This document shows, piece after piece, positions 1-13,532 of a stretch of 64,000 bases of DNA. How positions within the stretch are numbered: the stretch's first letter is position 1; each line of letters begins with the position of its first letter. A program made the position numbers and the translations under genes. This DNA comes from Cucumis sativus (taxonomy: Eukaryota > Streptophyta > Magnoliopsida > Cucurbitales > Cucurbitaceae), in assembly GCF_000004075.3 (NCBI RefSeq), contig NC_026659.2:26988272-27052271 (forward strand), given 5' to 3'. The notes under the pieces were generated by a model that searched no databases, was not told the DNA's origin, and saw only the letters and a list, made by a program, of their open reading frames with translations.

Positions 1-158
1 TAATCTCTTACATCTATATGTTGTTCTAATGTATGAATGCAAACTATTGAGTACACAAAGTAAAGCAACCAAATAACTCAACAAGGGTGAGGTAATTGCT
101 TTACTAATTTGTTAATTTTTCCTTTTCTCTTTCTATTTTATTTTAAATGAAGCTGTTA

Positions 159-162
<4 letters not shown>

Positions 163-208
<46 letters not shown>
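163..208. repeat. (TA)n microsatellite
   Basis: An uninterrupted run of about 23 TA units. It accounts for the Tyr/Ile repeat seen when this stretch is translated, so no protein is implied. Such tracts are usually length-variable between accessions. Confidence 0.95.
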
Positions 209-209
<1 letters not shown>

Positions 210-1410
210 TTCTCGGCTCTATTCAAATTGTCTTTTTTGTTTTTGTTTTTATTTTTATATATTCGTGAGTATCTGAATCAACTTATGCACACTTCAACTA
301 ATTTTGACATCGGGTGTTACTTTTATCTTTGTTAGATACTATTTCATTGAAGATAATAGCTTTGCTATTTCTATTTTCATGTTTTGGAGGGGTGAGGAAA
401 AAAAAAATTTGTTGGTTGACCTTAGTTTTTATGTATGGAAAACAAATACATAAACCTAATTAATTAAAATTCTTTTATTTATTGAAATTAAATAACAAAT
501 ATTAACACTAATGACTAAAAGTGAGTATTCCTTAAAATCGATTAAATTATAACCTTGAAACTTCTACACCAAATAAAAACAAAACTTTTTTTCAAAAATA
601 AATTTGTAACATTAAGATATTTAAAAACTAATTTTAAAACTTAAATCCAAATATGTAGGGTTATATTAAACCGTATTTCAAAAGCTTCAATTTGCTACCG
701 TTTTTATTATTTTTCATTAACGGTTTTTTTATTCTTCGCTACTGTATTTACTATTTCCTTCTCAAACTAAAATACTTCATACCTCAAACTTATGTAATTA
801 TAACCCAAACAAAAATGGTTTACACTCCCAAATACAATCTATTGTAACTCAACTAAAATAACTATTTTTTCCAAACACTCCCTTAATATCTAATGATCAT
901 TGAAAAAACTTAACCTAAAATTAGGGTAAAATATTATGCTTTAGATTATTAATCTTTACATCAAAGCAAAAACAAAGAAGACATGACTGGTTACAAGTTA
1001 AATAAAGTTCATTGACATGCAAAAAAAAAAAAGTTGTCCCAAGGCACAATATTTTCTTTCTCCAAATAGGAAAAGAAATGAAAAGGGGAAAAAGGAAGCA
1101 AAATAGGAATAAGAATGAGAATAGAATGAAATAATTAAAAGATACCAAACCATCCATTCAAGCACCCAAGTGAGCACTACCCTTAGCCACTTTAATTTCT
1201 ATGAATTTAGATCTTTCTTTAGTTTAGTACTCTATTAGTTTTGTTCATTTTTCTTTACAACTTCTCCTTTTAGAGCTCAACCTCCACTTTTTAATGTGTA
1301 CTTCTTAAGCACTTTCAGAGTACTCGACCCCATTTATTGGAAATTTTGTTTGTTCATGCACTCAATAATAATTAAATGGTTGTTCGTTAATTTAACATTG
1401 ATTATATTAC

Positions 1411-1496
1411 GATTGAATTTCATTGTTTGAAAATGATAAAATTGCTAAACAACTATGATTGAATTTGATTGTTTGAAAATGATAAAATTGCTAAAC
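1411..1496. repeat. Tandem direct repeat, 40-bp unit
   Basis: Two copies of a 40-base unit beginning GATTGAATTT and ending GCTAAAC (1411-1450 and 1457-1496) differ at one position and are separated by six bases. This looks like a recent local duplication in non-coding DNA. Confidence 0.85.
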
Positions 1497-3960
1497 GGAC
1501 AAGTTGTTGACCTACCAAAAGTCTTCCCAATTTATTTCCTACTAAAATATAAAATATATTTTTTTGGCTAATGATATTTGTCTCATAGCCAATCCACAAT
1601 TTATTTTAACAAATTATTAATAATTAAATATTTAATCAATTATATAGATCAAGCTCTTAGTTGGAATGGTTTTTTTTTCTTTTGTTAGTAAATGATATAT
1701 TTTAAAGTTAGATCTTAATTAGCAATTACTTATTGATATAGAATTTCAACTTATTTTGATTTGTTTAGAGTAACTATAATAGGTAATATTTTAGGTATAA
1801 TAATTAAATATATAACAACATTTAAAAAAAATACAAATATAACAACAAATCTATTGGTGATCATTGTATTTTGCAACTTTTATTTTTATAAATAAGTCAA
1901 CTCTCCAAGATATTAACACATAAATAAGTAAGTAATTACAGTGTTATACCAAACCTAACAATAACTTGCAGTAGTTGTGTTACTTTTACAAGCAAGTAAT
2001 TATGTTCACACTAAAGCTTCACGTATGTTATCAAATTAAACTGTTTTGGTTAAGCCTCCATCTTAATCAATCGATAAATACGCTACCGACCTATCGTTAT
2101 ATTTTATATGTAAGTGTATATGTGTACATGCGTGTATATATATATATATTCTTTATGAAAAAATACACATCAATTTAATTCAACCAAATGGTCCCTGGAT
2201 CATTGGAGTTTCTATTTTTCTTCACCTCAACTAAATGGTCCTAATGAAATAAGCAAGAAAATGGAGTGGTGGGGGCAACATTTCTTCTCATCAATAATGT
2301 TTAATTTGTTCTTCCTAATATATATTGGACTTTTTATCTCATATTTTCCTCACAATTTTAATTTTCTTACCTTTTATTTTATTTCTACTTTATAGTAATT
2401 TCGTATCCTTCAACTTACAAAGTTTATAATTTCTTTCATTAAAAAACTCTATCAATCTCTCCTCACCAAAAGCATCAACTAATATACATTATAATTAAAC
2501 TCCTCGTAGTAAGCTCTAAAAGTTCAAAATTTTATAGACTTCATGACTCTTTAACTTCTTATTGACTTCCATGATGACCTATTTGTCGCATATTAATATA
2601 ATTATAAACGAAATGGAAAAAGTTCAAAAAATTAAAATAAAATACTAGAAAACATAACATAGGACACCTTTAAAGTTTATTAAACCATATATTTAGAAAG
2701 TTCAAAAGTGTTAACATCAAACTAAGATAATTATGAAAGTTAAAAAGACAAAAAAAGAAGAAAGGAATGACTCAAACTATATAAAAAATGATTCAAAACT
2801 ATATATTACATTTGATAGGTGTCTCCATAGGGAGTAAGAAACAAAAAGTTTTTTAAAAAATGACCAATTCAAACGCGGGTGACCAATGTGGTGAGGTGGG
2901 AGTCGATGATAGGGCCACGTGTTGAAGTTGGTGTACTGTTATTGATGTCTGGCAACCAATACCGGGGATGATGGGTCGGGTTCGACATTAATAAGATGGA
3001 AAAGAAATAATAATAATTCAAAATGGATCGTGTGGTGCAAATTGCTCGAATGTGATAGGGGTATGATTGTAATAAATGAACTTTTTTTGTGTTAGTTACC
3101 AAAATTAAAAATCCTAACTCGAAAATAATTAATCTTTCTATGAGAATTTTGATTTTACCTTTTTTATTTTTTTCTTCTGAAAATCGTAGTTTGTTTATTA
3201 TCTAAAGGAAATAATAAGATGATTAGGTATATGTATATTTATTGCCGTTATTTTATATTATTATTTATTGAAATTGATAGTTAATTCTCATTAATGAACT
3301 ATGCAAAATAGTCAAAAAAATACATTTAATATGTAAGATTATTATTTTTATTAATTAGCCTATGAAATTAGATGGTTTAATTTTGGAATTATATCATCAT
3401 AATTCTTTTGGATTTTGGGAATATCATAAATTGTTAATATATATAACAAAGGGTACTTTGCATGTTTAAATCATATTGTGAAGAAAGGGTCAACTACATA
3501 GTTGATAAATTCCAAGTATATTTCTCACAAATGATACCCATATTGTAGTTTTTTTTAGGCAGATAGTTTTATTTTACCACTTTTGTTATTCACCTAACCT
3601 ATATATAATAATAAACTAACTAAAATTATAAATGAAAACATTTAATATATAGGGTTAGATTAGAATCAAAATTTGAAAGGGAAACTTAGTTAAATATAAT
3701 GGGATTGGTGGGTGATAGGTTAAACTAACAAAGAATATGGGGAGGGGAAGGGATTAAACACATAGATATTAGTGGATAAATGTGACTTTCATATTTGAAA
3801 ATGAGTGCTTTGGAAATAGTTGACAATCATCCCTAATTGGTGGCATTTGCTTGTCACCCCTCCCTCCATTTTCTTCCCTTTCTCTTCCATTCAAAGCATC
3901 TCCTAATTCCAAATTATTGTTCAATCAAATTATTCTAACCACTCTACTAAATTAATAATT

Positions 3961-4014
3961 AGATTTATGATCTCAAGTTAGTTAAAATTCGATTTATGAT
4001 ATCAAGTTAGTTAA
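3961..4014. repeat. Tandem direct repeat, about 25-bp unit
   Basis: Two near-identical copies of GATTTATGATNTCAAGTTAG plus a following TTAAA, one directly after the other with a few bases between. One base differs (C/A at N). Non-coding. Confidence 0.75.
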
Positions 4015-5671
4015 ACGTTTGAGGAAGAATAATCTATCTTTTTTTTTTTTAGTTAGAAAATATATTTCGACTAATATAAAAGTTAGAAATTCAAATTTTT
4101 TATATTATATTAAATTGTTAGAATTGATTAAACTTGTCAATCACAATATGAAAAACACTCCAAATCAAACAATAGATATAATAATATAATTAGTTTTATG
4201 AACCACTCTTTTATTAATGACAACTCACCTAAAAATGATTAGTTAACGTAATGAGCTAATTAAAGATTTAAATCTCAATCCGTTGTTCTTTTTCTTCTCA
4301 TTCGAAGATACCATAATAGTTGAATATTACACACCGTACGAATGATATCCTAACTAATCTAATAAAAAGAAAAAACAACCTAAAAGGTGGTGGGTGCATT
4401 TTATATATATGAAATAGGTTGCACCAAAGAGACAGTGGGATTAATATAGTTAATAACATATGACAACTATAGTTTTAATATTGAGAAAATTGCATAGGTT
4501 GGATATATATATGTGTATATGGGTATGGAAACAGCAGAAGTACATATGGGTACCACATTTTGTTTTCTCCTTTCCTCACAACTGTACTACAACTCTCCAA
4601 CCTTTCTTCAATCAAACCACCACAAGATTCCCTAATCCTAAACAATATATATTTTAATAAGATTGCTCACTGTCCTCTTTGTCTCCATTATATTATATAC
4701 TCCTTTGTTATCTTCTTAATACTTCCCTACATCTATTATTTCCATTTATATTTACACAAACCATCTTCGTTCAATATGGTCTCTCTTTTCGAGAAGTAAC
4801 TTAATTTATTTTATAAGGAGTGTGAGATGATCTTTTGATTTTTCTAGTATTGGGATCTTCAACAAGTTAGTCCTACAACATTTGATGTTATAAAGATTTA
4901 AAGGATGTTTGTGATGTTGAGTTAGGTTATAATAGGTAGTGTTCGCGGTGAATATTATTTTGGTTTAGGTTATTGACAAAAAGAGAGAATAATGGATAGA
5001 GAATAGTTAGTTTTGTAGTTAATTGTGAATTATTAGAGTTTGAAATATGAAGGATCGTAATTGGTTATGACAGCTCATTCTATTGGATTGAAGGTGGAGA
5101 ACCAATAATCTCTTAGACTTTTTCAATTTTAACTCTTAAATTGATAGTTGCCATCATGTAAATTGAAGATTAAAAGGTATACATACATAATAATATATAT
5201 TTTATATACATTTGTTCACTATGGCAACACTTTAGTGGTCCTATGTATACATTTTGATCATAGAAACTTCCAAAAATAATTAATAATAATGAAGAGGGAG
5301 ACCATTTAGAAGTTGATATTAAAGAAAGTCCATCTCAATTTTAGGTGATATGTTTTAATGTGTTGCTAATCATGATAAAGACGTCTTTATGACTATGTTA
5401 AGTAGTAATTATTGGTCCATAAAAGTAACCATAAATGATGAGATTTAATTTCTCCCACTTGAAATGCATTTCATTTTTAATCAAAATATCTTGAGAGATT
5501 ATTATAAAAACCCCCACTAATAATCAGATTTGATCGTCCAACTAAGAAATAATGACAATTCATTTGCCACTATAAACGAGTTTTTTTTTTACCACTAATT
5601 AATCATAAACCATTCTCTCCAAAACTTTAATTTAGTCTCTAAACTTTTAATAAATAATGACTTAATCAACA

Positions 5672-5728
5672 TAAAAAATATTAGTATGATTTAATTAAGA
5701 TAAAAAATATTAGTATGATTTAATTAAA
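5672..5728. repeat. Tandem direct repeat, about 29-bp unit
   Basis: The unit AAAAAATATTAGTATGATTT plus TAATTAA occurs twice head to tail, identical over the core. Non-coding. Confidence 0.8.
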
Positions 5729-5883
5729 TCACTCTATTGTTAGATTTATAAATTAATTGAGAATCAATTCTATTTAAAAATTGTAAAGATTGAGTTATGA
5801 ACAGAATTGTTACAAACTTAATTTCTAATAGTTTCTCTATTTCTAAGCTTTGTCATTTGAGGCGATCCGATCCGTTTCATCAT

Positions 5884-5950
5884 TTGGGCCGGGCCCGTCC
5901 GTCCGGGCCCAATACACTTGAACTTTGAAGCCCAGAAAAATGGGCGGAGC
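5884..5950 (+). promoter_or_regulatory. Site II (TGGGCC-type) cluster in the TADA promoter
   Basis: TTGGGCC, GGGCCCG, GGGCCCA, AGCCCA and ATGGGC occur within about 65 bases, some 270-330 bases before the TADA start codon. TGGGCC/T 'site II' elements bound by TCP factors are known from promoters of plant housekeeping and organelle-translation genes, which fits TADA. The GGGCC motifs lie in partly inverted arms and could also form a hairpin. No TATA box is evident. Confidence 0.55.
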
Positions 5951-6215
5951 TATCGTCTATCAAATGCCTTCTGAGTTCTCAACTGAAATTCCAGAATCGG
6001 CGAGTCAACCCACCGATTCAAAGCTCCGTGAATTGGTTTTGTTACTTCCATGGTCACAGTCGAGCTAATCTGCTATTCAAAATCCAGACGGCCCCAGAAG
6101 GTTGTTTTACTTCGAGCTTCAGCTTACGCGATCTGTGAACCCCTCGAGGCTCCTTTTTTTAAGGTGAGTAAAATTCCACTCATCTTTTTCACTTTGCTGG
6201 AAACTTAACAAAATT

Positions 6216-9200
6216 ATGTACAACACTTATGTCAGCTCAGCTGTATGTTCTATTCGGAGTAAAGGGCCTCTTTCCCATTGCTTTAATGAGCGTCCCATCT
6301 TCTTAAATGAAAGATGTAATGGAAACCCATTGAATCTTCCATCGTCATCATGTTGTTCTTGTTGTGTTTGTTATACATTTCCAACCTACAGAGTGCCTGT
6401 AGGCTCTAGTATTTTCTATGGGCCGAGGCAATCCACCCTGCTTCAATGGTCGATCTCTAGGAGATTGATGATGGGTGGCCGAAACCGGTTCTGTTACACG
6501 CTTCCGGAATATGGGCGTGTTCTGGATTGTTATGAGGTTCCTTTTTCTGTAAGTGATGGTAGGACTTGTCATTGTAGTGAGGGAAGGAGATATAGAAGAT
6601 GTTGTATGGCTTCTGATAGTGATTGTGAATTTGACAAATCGGATGGATTTGATGAAGAGGACATTGCTGAGGCAATGATCAGTTTGATAAGGGAGGGCTT
6701 TGGAAGCCAGGAAAAAATTAAGTCATCTAAGAGACTAGAAGTGGGAAACCAAAAAAAATACGGAGCGAAGGAGAGAAATTTAAGTTCATTGAGACGAGTA
6801 GAACTGGAGAAAAAAGTGAGAAGAGGCGTCGAGGAGAAAACGGTAAGTTCAATTGAAAAGAAAAGAGTAGATAGAAAAAGAGAGAGTAACCACCAGCAAG
6901 AAAGAGAAGAGAGGAAAAACAATGAGTTTGGTTCTTTAAATAGTAAACATAACAATAAAGTCGGATCAATGGCAGTTGAGTTGAGGAAAGATGGATATGG
7001 ATTGATTGGTGATCAATTAGTTCATTCAAGAGCTGATAGACAGAGTTTAAGAAAAGAAGGGTCCACTTGTTCATCTTATTATTCACTCTCCTCCTCTGGG
7101 GATATTGAGAGTGATGCTGAAGTTGAAGACAAGAAGGTACAATTTGTTGAAGAATCGTCCAGTGGGTATAGATACGACTCTTTGAGTGATGTGGGAGAAA
7201 AATTAGATGGGCAGGTCAAGGAAACATTCAGGAGGCAAGCGGACGATGAGAGGGGACGAGAAGAGGAAACAGTAGTCCATGATACTACAGTTGGAAATAA
7301 TGCCAATTGGCACGTGAGGAAGAACTCAGAGAATGAACTTACTGAAATATCAACAACAGTAACATCCTCCACAAGTGGAACCTCTGAGATGAACTCAAGA
7401 TTGTCAAGGGCCAGGGAAAGTGGTTCTGTAAGTACTTCAAGCACGAAGAAGTTTGTTGACAAGGAAGAGGAATTGAAAAAAGCTATGACTTTGAATGAGG
7501 AATCAAAAAAATATGATGTATCAGGTAAGAAAGTGGGTGGTGTGTCTATAAATGAAGGGAAAAAACGTACAGAAGTATCAGAAATAAGCCACAGTAGTGC
7601 AGAAGAAATTTCTCGTTCTCATAAAAGACTAACCATTAAGAATGAAAACCTAGAATTAGATGCAAATCTAATCTCGAAAGCAAGCAACAACAATCATGGA
7701 ACTGGTCGTCCTGTCCTTCAAGAAAAAAGTTCAAGACGAAGTTCATCGTTTCAACAACTTTTGGGAGTTTCAGAAAATAGGAAAACTGAGAGAGAAAGGA
7801 TCTCTATCTCTCAGCAGACAAGCCAGTCTGATGCAAGTGAAAGTACAGGTCTCCATGTATCTTCTAATCAGGAGGTTGAAGAAGGATATCATCAAATAGA
7901 AAACCATCCCACTGGAGAAGTGAATTCGAGACAAAAACTTCTTCATCTTGGTGTTATATCAGTAATCAAAGAAGGCAATACCAACACCTCTGTTTCAAGT
8001 TCTGAAATTAGAACACAAAATGAGGAACAAAATGCAGCATTGGTTAAAACATCAAATTTTGTGGCTAAAGACATAAAATCTTCGACAGATCAGAAAGCTT
8101 CTCAGAGAGTTATTTCCAGAAAAGGTTCCCGAGATGGCTCTTCAGTGGTTCATGGCACTGATAAAATGTCTGCTACACATTCTGAAAAAATATTTGAAAA
8201 TAGAATTTTCAAGCAAGAAACTAATAAATCAGTAGTGGAGAAAACTGTCAAGGAAACCATAATAAGACATGGTCAAAATAATGATCGTGTGGTGCAAACT
8301 GAATCAGGAAAAGAGTCTAAAAATCATGAAGAAAAACTAAAAGTTCAAGGATCCATTAATTTAAGTTCCCAAAGTAGTTATCAAGGGATTGGTGTGAATA
8401 TTGATGAAAATAAAAGGTCACAGGCAGTATTAATGCCTCCTCCATCCCAGCTTGCAGCTAGAGATTCATTGCGAACAGATTCTACTAGTGAAATGGGCCA
8501 AGTAGTTTCCAGAAGAACATCAGGAAGCAGTTCAGGTGCTTCTTACATGCAGTCAGGAGGAAGTCCAGCTTTGGACCGGAAATCCTACCGAGGAGGTGGG
8601 GCAGATGAGAGTATTGAGGAACCTGTGTATGTTATCACTCCTGATGATACTCTAGGTTCTGCTGACCGTTTAGAGAGATCATCTGCACAGTTTGTTGGTG
8701 AGTTCATGGAGAAGTCCAGAAATGAACTCTTAATTTCTGAAACCCATGCAGAGAGAAATACCTCCGAGGTTGATTTACTACATGAAGAGCAGGATGGAGA
8801 AAGTGATTTGGTAGATTATCAAAGGAAGGACCATGACTCAAGGCTCTCGTCTGGGAGTTCTGGAACCAAGGGTCCTCCTGATGAAATGTGGCATGTAATG
8901 GACTCAACTACCGAGCAGCCTCCCAAAACTGATGATCCTGAGATTAGTGCACACAGTGAGAACGCAATTGTCAAGAGAAGTGGCAAATCCTTGTGGAATG
9001 TCATTTCAGACATAGTTCGTCTCCGTTGGAATTCACGCACTGAAACCTCTGAGTCAGCTTTAAGATCAGGTGGAAGAAATTCACCAAACGAGTCTGTTAG
9101 TAATGAAACATGGTTTTCTGGCCGTGAACACGAGGAGAGCGACAATACAAAAATGGGAAGAACCACAGTTTCTGAATTCACTTCATTGGATCAGTTGGAA

Positions 9201-10868
9201 GAACCAAATCTTTCTGCCCAAGGCCAAGATTTATCTGATGATAAGAAAGTGAAAAGCAAATACTATGAAGTAGATACTCCATCTTCCTCAAATACAGTGG
9301 AGCCCAAGCCATCAGGTGGGACTTTGTTGGTTTCTGGAGAAGCGATTTTAACAGACGGTACGAAGGTTGAAGTTATTTCTTCTGGTTTGGATATAGAACC
9401 ATCATCCATACCACTGTCTACCCAAGGCATAAAAGAATCTCCCACGATTCAAGAAATGTCTCAAAGTGGTAAAACCGAAGCCTTTGCAAGCAGCTCTGCA
9501 GATCAGTTGGGGCATTCTTTTAGTGCTAAATTATCAGAGACATCAACAACTGAAACCAAGGATGGGGAAGTGAAACAAAGGAAGCTTCAAAGAAACAAGC
9601 AAGTTCTAAAAGATCGGTTTGATGAATGGGAAGAAGCATACTTACTTGAAACTGAGCAGCGAAAAATTGATGAAATGTTTATGAGGGAAGCTCTAGCTGA
9701 AGCCAAGAAGGCTGCTGATACTTGGGAAGTGCCTGTTGGAGCAGTGTTGGTGAAACACGGTAAAATTATTGCTCGTGGCTGCAACCTGTAAGTACTTTGG
9801 CTCATTCTCTATCATGTTCACATAATTGCTCTTATTTAGATGTTGACGAGGTCATTTTTTAGGGTCGAAGAGTTGCGAGATTCTACAGCCCATGCCGAAA
9901 TGTTTTGTATTCGTGAGGCTTCAAAGCAATTAAAGACATGGAGGCTTGCTGTAATTTTCTGTTACTATCACCTAGTTATTCATATGCTGTTTTAATTAAG
10001 CACTATTTTTTTCTATTAATTATTAAGCATGTGATAAACATTTAAGAACTGGATGTCTTTTGATGGGAGAAAGCATCAATACGCCATAGTTTAAGGGCAG
10101 TAATTTACACCTTAGCCTGCTGAATTGTCTATTTAGAACACTAGAACGAACTTATGTTGCATGAGATCTTATTTTCTTAAGAAGAATTATTGTGATATCG
10201 AACTTGACTTTGATCATTTTTTAAAATTTACAGGAGACAACTCTCTACGTGACACTTGAGCCATGCCCTATGTGTGCTGGAGCGATACTACAGGCACGGA
10301 TCGAGAATCTTGTATGGGGAGCACCAAACAAGCTTCTTGGAGCTGATGGCAGCTGGATCAGGTAAGCGTTTTACGATCAAATTATCCACTGGTAATAATA
10401 ATACTACACTCCATTATGGCTATTCCTCAGTTAGTCACAGTTTGATTAAGCAGATCCAAGTTTAATTTCTGTTTCTATTATGTTTTGTAAAAAAGTATCA
10501 ATCCCTTCTGATGGTTGAAATCTGAAATTTGGATACGTGATGTTATTTTGGTTCTATCAATTTATAAATCATTCACATTTTCTTTGATTTGCTTTTCCCT
10601 TTACAGACTTTTTCCCAATGGTGGAGAGGGGAATATCTCAGAACAGTCCGAGAAGCCTGCTGCACCCGTCCACCCATTCCACCCAAAAATGACTATTCGA
10701 CGAGGTGTATTAGCATCAGAATGTGCAGATGTAATGCAACAATTCTTTCAGCTAAGGAGAAGAAAGAAGCAAAAGAAAGAAAACACTCCACCCCTAGCCA
10801 TTGCCCATCATCCATCTAAATTTCTTACTAAGATGCATAATATCTTCCACATATTGTTCTGTTTGTAA
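6216..10868 (+). CDS. TADA: tRNA(Arg) adenosine deaminase, chloroplastic (TADA)
   Basis: Deaminates the wobble adenosine of plastid tRNA-Arg(ACG) to inosine so that CGN codons can be read. It acts in chloroplasts. Four exons join in frame: 6216-9787, 9863-9950, 10234-10361 and 10607-10868, giving about 1349 aa; the Arabidopsis protein is about 1300 aa. The deaminase domain starts near residue 1160 ([20 protein letters not shown]). It carries the zinc and catalytic HAE motif (H1201, E1203) and the PCPMC zinc ligands (C1231, C1234). The first roughly 1130 residues are a Ser/Glu/Lys-rich, low-complexity extension after a Cys-rich, transit-peptide-like N terminus. Such an extension is typical of plant TADA and absent from bacterial TadA. 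The C terminus has a basic RRRKKQKKE patch. The start is the first in-frame ATG of the long exon. It converges with the zinc-finger gene downstream, with about 375 bases between the stop codons. Confidence 0.95.
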
Positions 10869-10992
10869 TGGAAAAAGATGATCGGAGTGCATATGTTGAT
10901 TTGTACCTAACAATAAGCAAGCAAGTAGTAAATCAATCGTTCCTTTTTCTAGAGTTCAACCTTTGAATTGAGTAAACTGATAATTCCTTCTT

Positions 10993-10998
10993 AATAAA
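10993..10998 (+). terminator. Probable TADA poly(A) signal (AATAAA)
   Basis: AATAAA lies about 125 bases past the TADA stop in a T-rich context. An alternative AATAAG lies near 10912. The 3' UTRs of TADA and the opposite-strand gene probably abut or overlap in this 375-base gap. Confidence 0.45.
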
Positions 10999-11242
10999 TC
11001 TGTATCAGCTCATTGAAGCATATGATTGTCAAAGTTATACATCAACATGACTAGCTGCTGATACAAGCCTACCTTTACCCCATCAATAACAATCCAATTT
11101 GCCTGCCAAACTGTGATGTATCTGTCCCCCAGAGGAATTGATTTTGAAAAAGAAAGGTGCATCAACCTTCAGTATGAATTTTCAAAAAATGGGGCCGATT
11201 TGAAGTGAAAGTTGCAAAGAGAAATGACATTGTTGAACCACA

Positions 11243-12443
11243 TCAAACTTGATCTGAACTTGAGTCCAAATCCACGTCCTCCTCCCGGAAGTCATACTCT
11301 ACTATAAGGCCAAGATTGTCAACCAATTTGTGATACTTTTGACACCCTGCACACTGAGCACACAATAATAATTGGAAGCATTAAGAACACATTAAACAGC
11401 ATTTACTACACCATCGAAAGAGTTTATAGGTTAAAAGATACTGCAGAATTACACTTAACAATATGGGTGGAAAATCGAACTCTAAACTTCAAAGGTAATA
11501 TAGTATATGTTCATGTTTGAACATACTGAGTTACACTCACAACGACTTCAATAACACACACTATATGTTTTTAATAAAAAAAACTTTAATCTGCTAGACG
11601 TTGCAAACATGAAATTTAGTCTATTTAGTACCTCATGGCTTCAGTCATGGACCAAAGCTATCATAATTGCAAGAATTGAAGGGTATTCCACATCATAAAA
11701 CCATCTTTTGTTGTATTGGAACAAAAAATGCAACAAATATTGTAAGAATTTCCCAATTGTGCGTATTCCAAGAACAACGATTCGCTTGCAAATCCAAAAC
11801 GGTTCATCGTATCAAATGCTTTGATAGAATTCAGAAAACGATTTTGTAACACAATAGAACAATGAAATATAAAGGTGTACCTGAACAAAAACAAGCCCTC
11901 GTTCGTAAGCTAATCGATTAATGAGTCTCTTCGTCCTCTCACTACATTGATTACACGTAAACGTTACCATCAAACTTCTTCTTGGAAGCTTTATGTCAAT
12001 GGCTGCCCCCTGCAAATCGAAAAAAGACAAATAACAAGAATCTCCACCTCAGTTCAATATTCATTACAAAATCATACCGTATCCGAATTTCTCTGCGAAG
12101 GTTCATCGTCGTCTCCAGTATAACCATCAACCAAACTAGAAACAGTAAGCACCTTATACCTGCGTTCCCGACTAACTGGTGCTGTACAGAAGTTTCTACT
12201 CCTGGAATAGAGATGCTCAATTTGGTGGTGTAAAGAGATGAAGGGAATAATAAAGGAAACACAAAAGAAGAATTTGATTATTCACCTAATGAAGACACCA
12301 TTGCTAGGGTTTGCTTTGGAAGAGACTATCGGTTTGAATGAGGTAATAGATGGATGAGGTCGAGTTTGTGAAGGGTTAAAGGAATGTTGAAGAAGAGTGG
12401 GAGATGAAAAGATGACAGTGTATGCCGCTGCCATGGATGCCAT
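11243..12443 (-). CDS. DNL/Zim17-type zinc-finger protein, organellar
   Basis: Zim17/HEP-type proteins bind organellar Hsp70 chaperones and keep them soluble. In plants they sit in mitochondria or chloroplasts. Four exons on the minus strand (12286-12443, 12078-12201, 11881-12009, 11243-11353) join in frame to about 173 aa. The N terminus (MASMAAAYTVIFSSPTLLQH) is Ser/Thr-rich and transit-peptide-like. The zinc ligands are two CxxC pairs, CNQC (113-116) and CAGC (138-141), split by the last intron. They are followed by HKLVDNLGLIVEYDF, which contains the family's DNL signature (149-151). The C-terminal tail is acidic. Position next to TADA matches At1g68730, annotated as Zim17-type. Whether it targets plastid or mitochondrion cannot be decided from sequence alone. 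Two Met codons lie close together at the start, and the first is used here. Confidence 0.9.
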
Positions 12444-13532
12444 TGGCGCTTATACAGTAAGCTTCCGCTTCTGGTGGTCTCTTCATAGTCTATAAAGCCG
12501 ACATGTCGTTTTCCTTTAGCTTCCAATTAAACCGACGACACTTCGTCCGGTCCACCCTGATGAGAAGTGTTTTTTTCTTTCTTTTCTTGAGAAAATTGTT
12601 TGGAAATTCTTATAAATAATAAGAAAAGTTTTTATCTTTTCTTTGATAATTTGTTATAATACTTTTTCCCAAGCTTTACTGGTCGAGATTAATGTCGAGA
12701 TTCAAATAAAAATTTAACTTCTTTACATCCTATGGTTAATGATTAAATATGTTACGAAAAGAAATTAACTTTTAGAAGTTAAAGGAATAATTATAAGAAA
12801 TTGAAAAAAAAAAGTGTTAATTGCGAAAAATGAATTTTTTTTTACATTATTTCTTACGGTTTCTCTTCAAATTTTATGTATGATAATTGTTATACATGTG
12901 AAATGTAAGCATTCTTCACATAATTTCTTGTTTCCCATAAGAGGCATTGTGAAAGATTGATTGTAGCAGCAACTTCAGCAACTCTCAATTCACTCATTCA
13001 TTGCTTTCAGTAATATGGAATTCTTTTGCCATAATTTCAACAACAAAAAGAACAAGTTTCTGCTATTCTGCTTTGAATTATGGCTTCATTTTATCATATT
13101 CAAACTCTTTATATTTTAAAATGCTTAGTTATTTTCTGTTTCTCTTTTGTTTGATGATGAGCAGTGCTAACAATAGAGTAACAGTAAAACTTTGTGTATT
13201 CTGGTAAAATCATATGATGAATTGTGAATAATAATAATGGAGGAAGAACATGATAAATTCTTGTCACAGTTGGTTAACTAGCTTGATAATTAACACAACT
13301 GTACAATTTTGAATGATTTTCTTTTCATTTGTCAAATTAAAAAAAAAAAAAAATTGTATACAAGTGTATGAACTGTCCTCAAATTCCACTGAACCACAGG
13401 CAATGAAGATCACGTTGCTTGCTTTGCTGATGGTGAAAGGGAACAATAATATTCCTATGGAAAACATTTGTTCCGTGAAATCGTCGGTTGACGTCGATTC
13501 GAATTCCGTTAGTGACTGTTGCTGATAGGGCA
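12444..13532. other. Intergenic: zinc-finger gene promoter and PHO1;H1 3' region
   Basis: AT-rich with poly(A)/poly(T) runs near 12806, 12834 and 13340. No coding capacity is supported. Going leftwards it holds the 3' UTR of the PHO1;H1-like gene, then the upstream region of the zinc-finger gene. I saw no clear TATA box for the latter. Confidence 0.6.

Larger units (their letters stand above)
1..6215. other. Intergenic AT-rich region upstream of TADA
   Basis: No gene is supported here. The open frames are short, low-complexity and match no family I recognise. The stretch holds a long TA microsatellite near the left edge, three short direct duplications (around 1411, 3961 and 5672) and homopolymer runs. 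A pyrimidine-rich segment at about 4560-4790 looks like a plant 5' leader but leads only to a seven-codon frame (ATG at about 4775). The last 350 bases turn GC-richer and form the TADA promoter and 5' UTR. Confidence 0.6.

Noticed and set aside
147..335. 62-codon frame through the TA repeat
   Set aside because: Tyr-Ile repeat is the direct translation of a microsatellite; no other coding sign.
7079..7462. Minus-strand frames inside TADA exon 1
   Set aside because: Antisense shadows of a Ser/Glu-rich exon; no motif.
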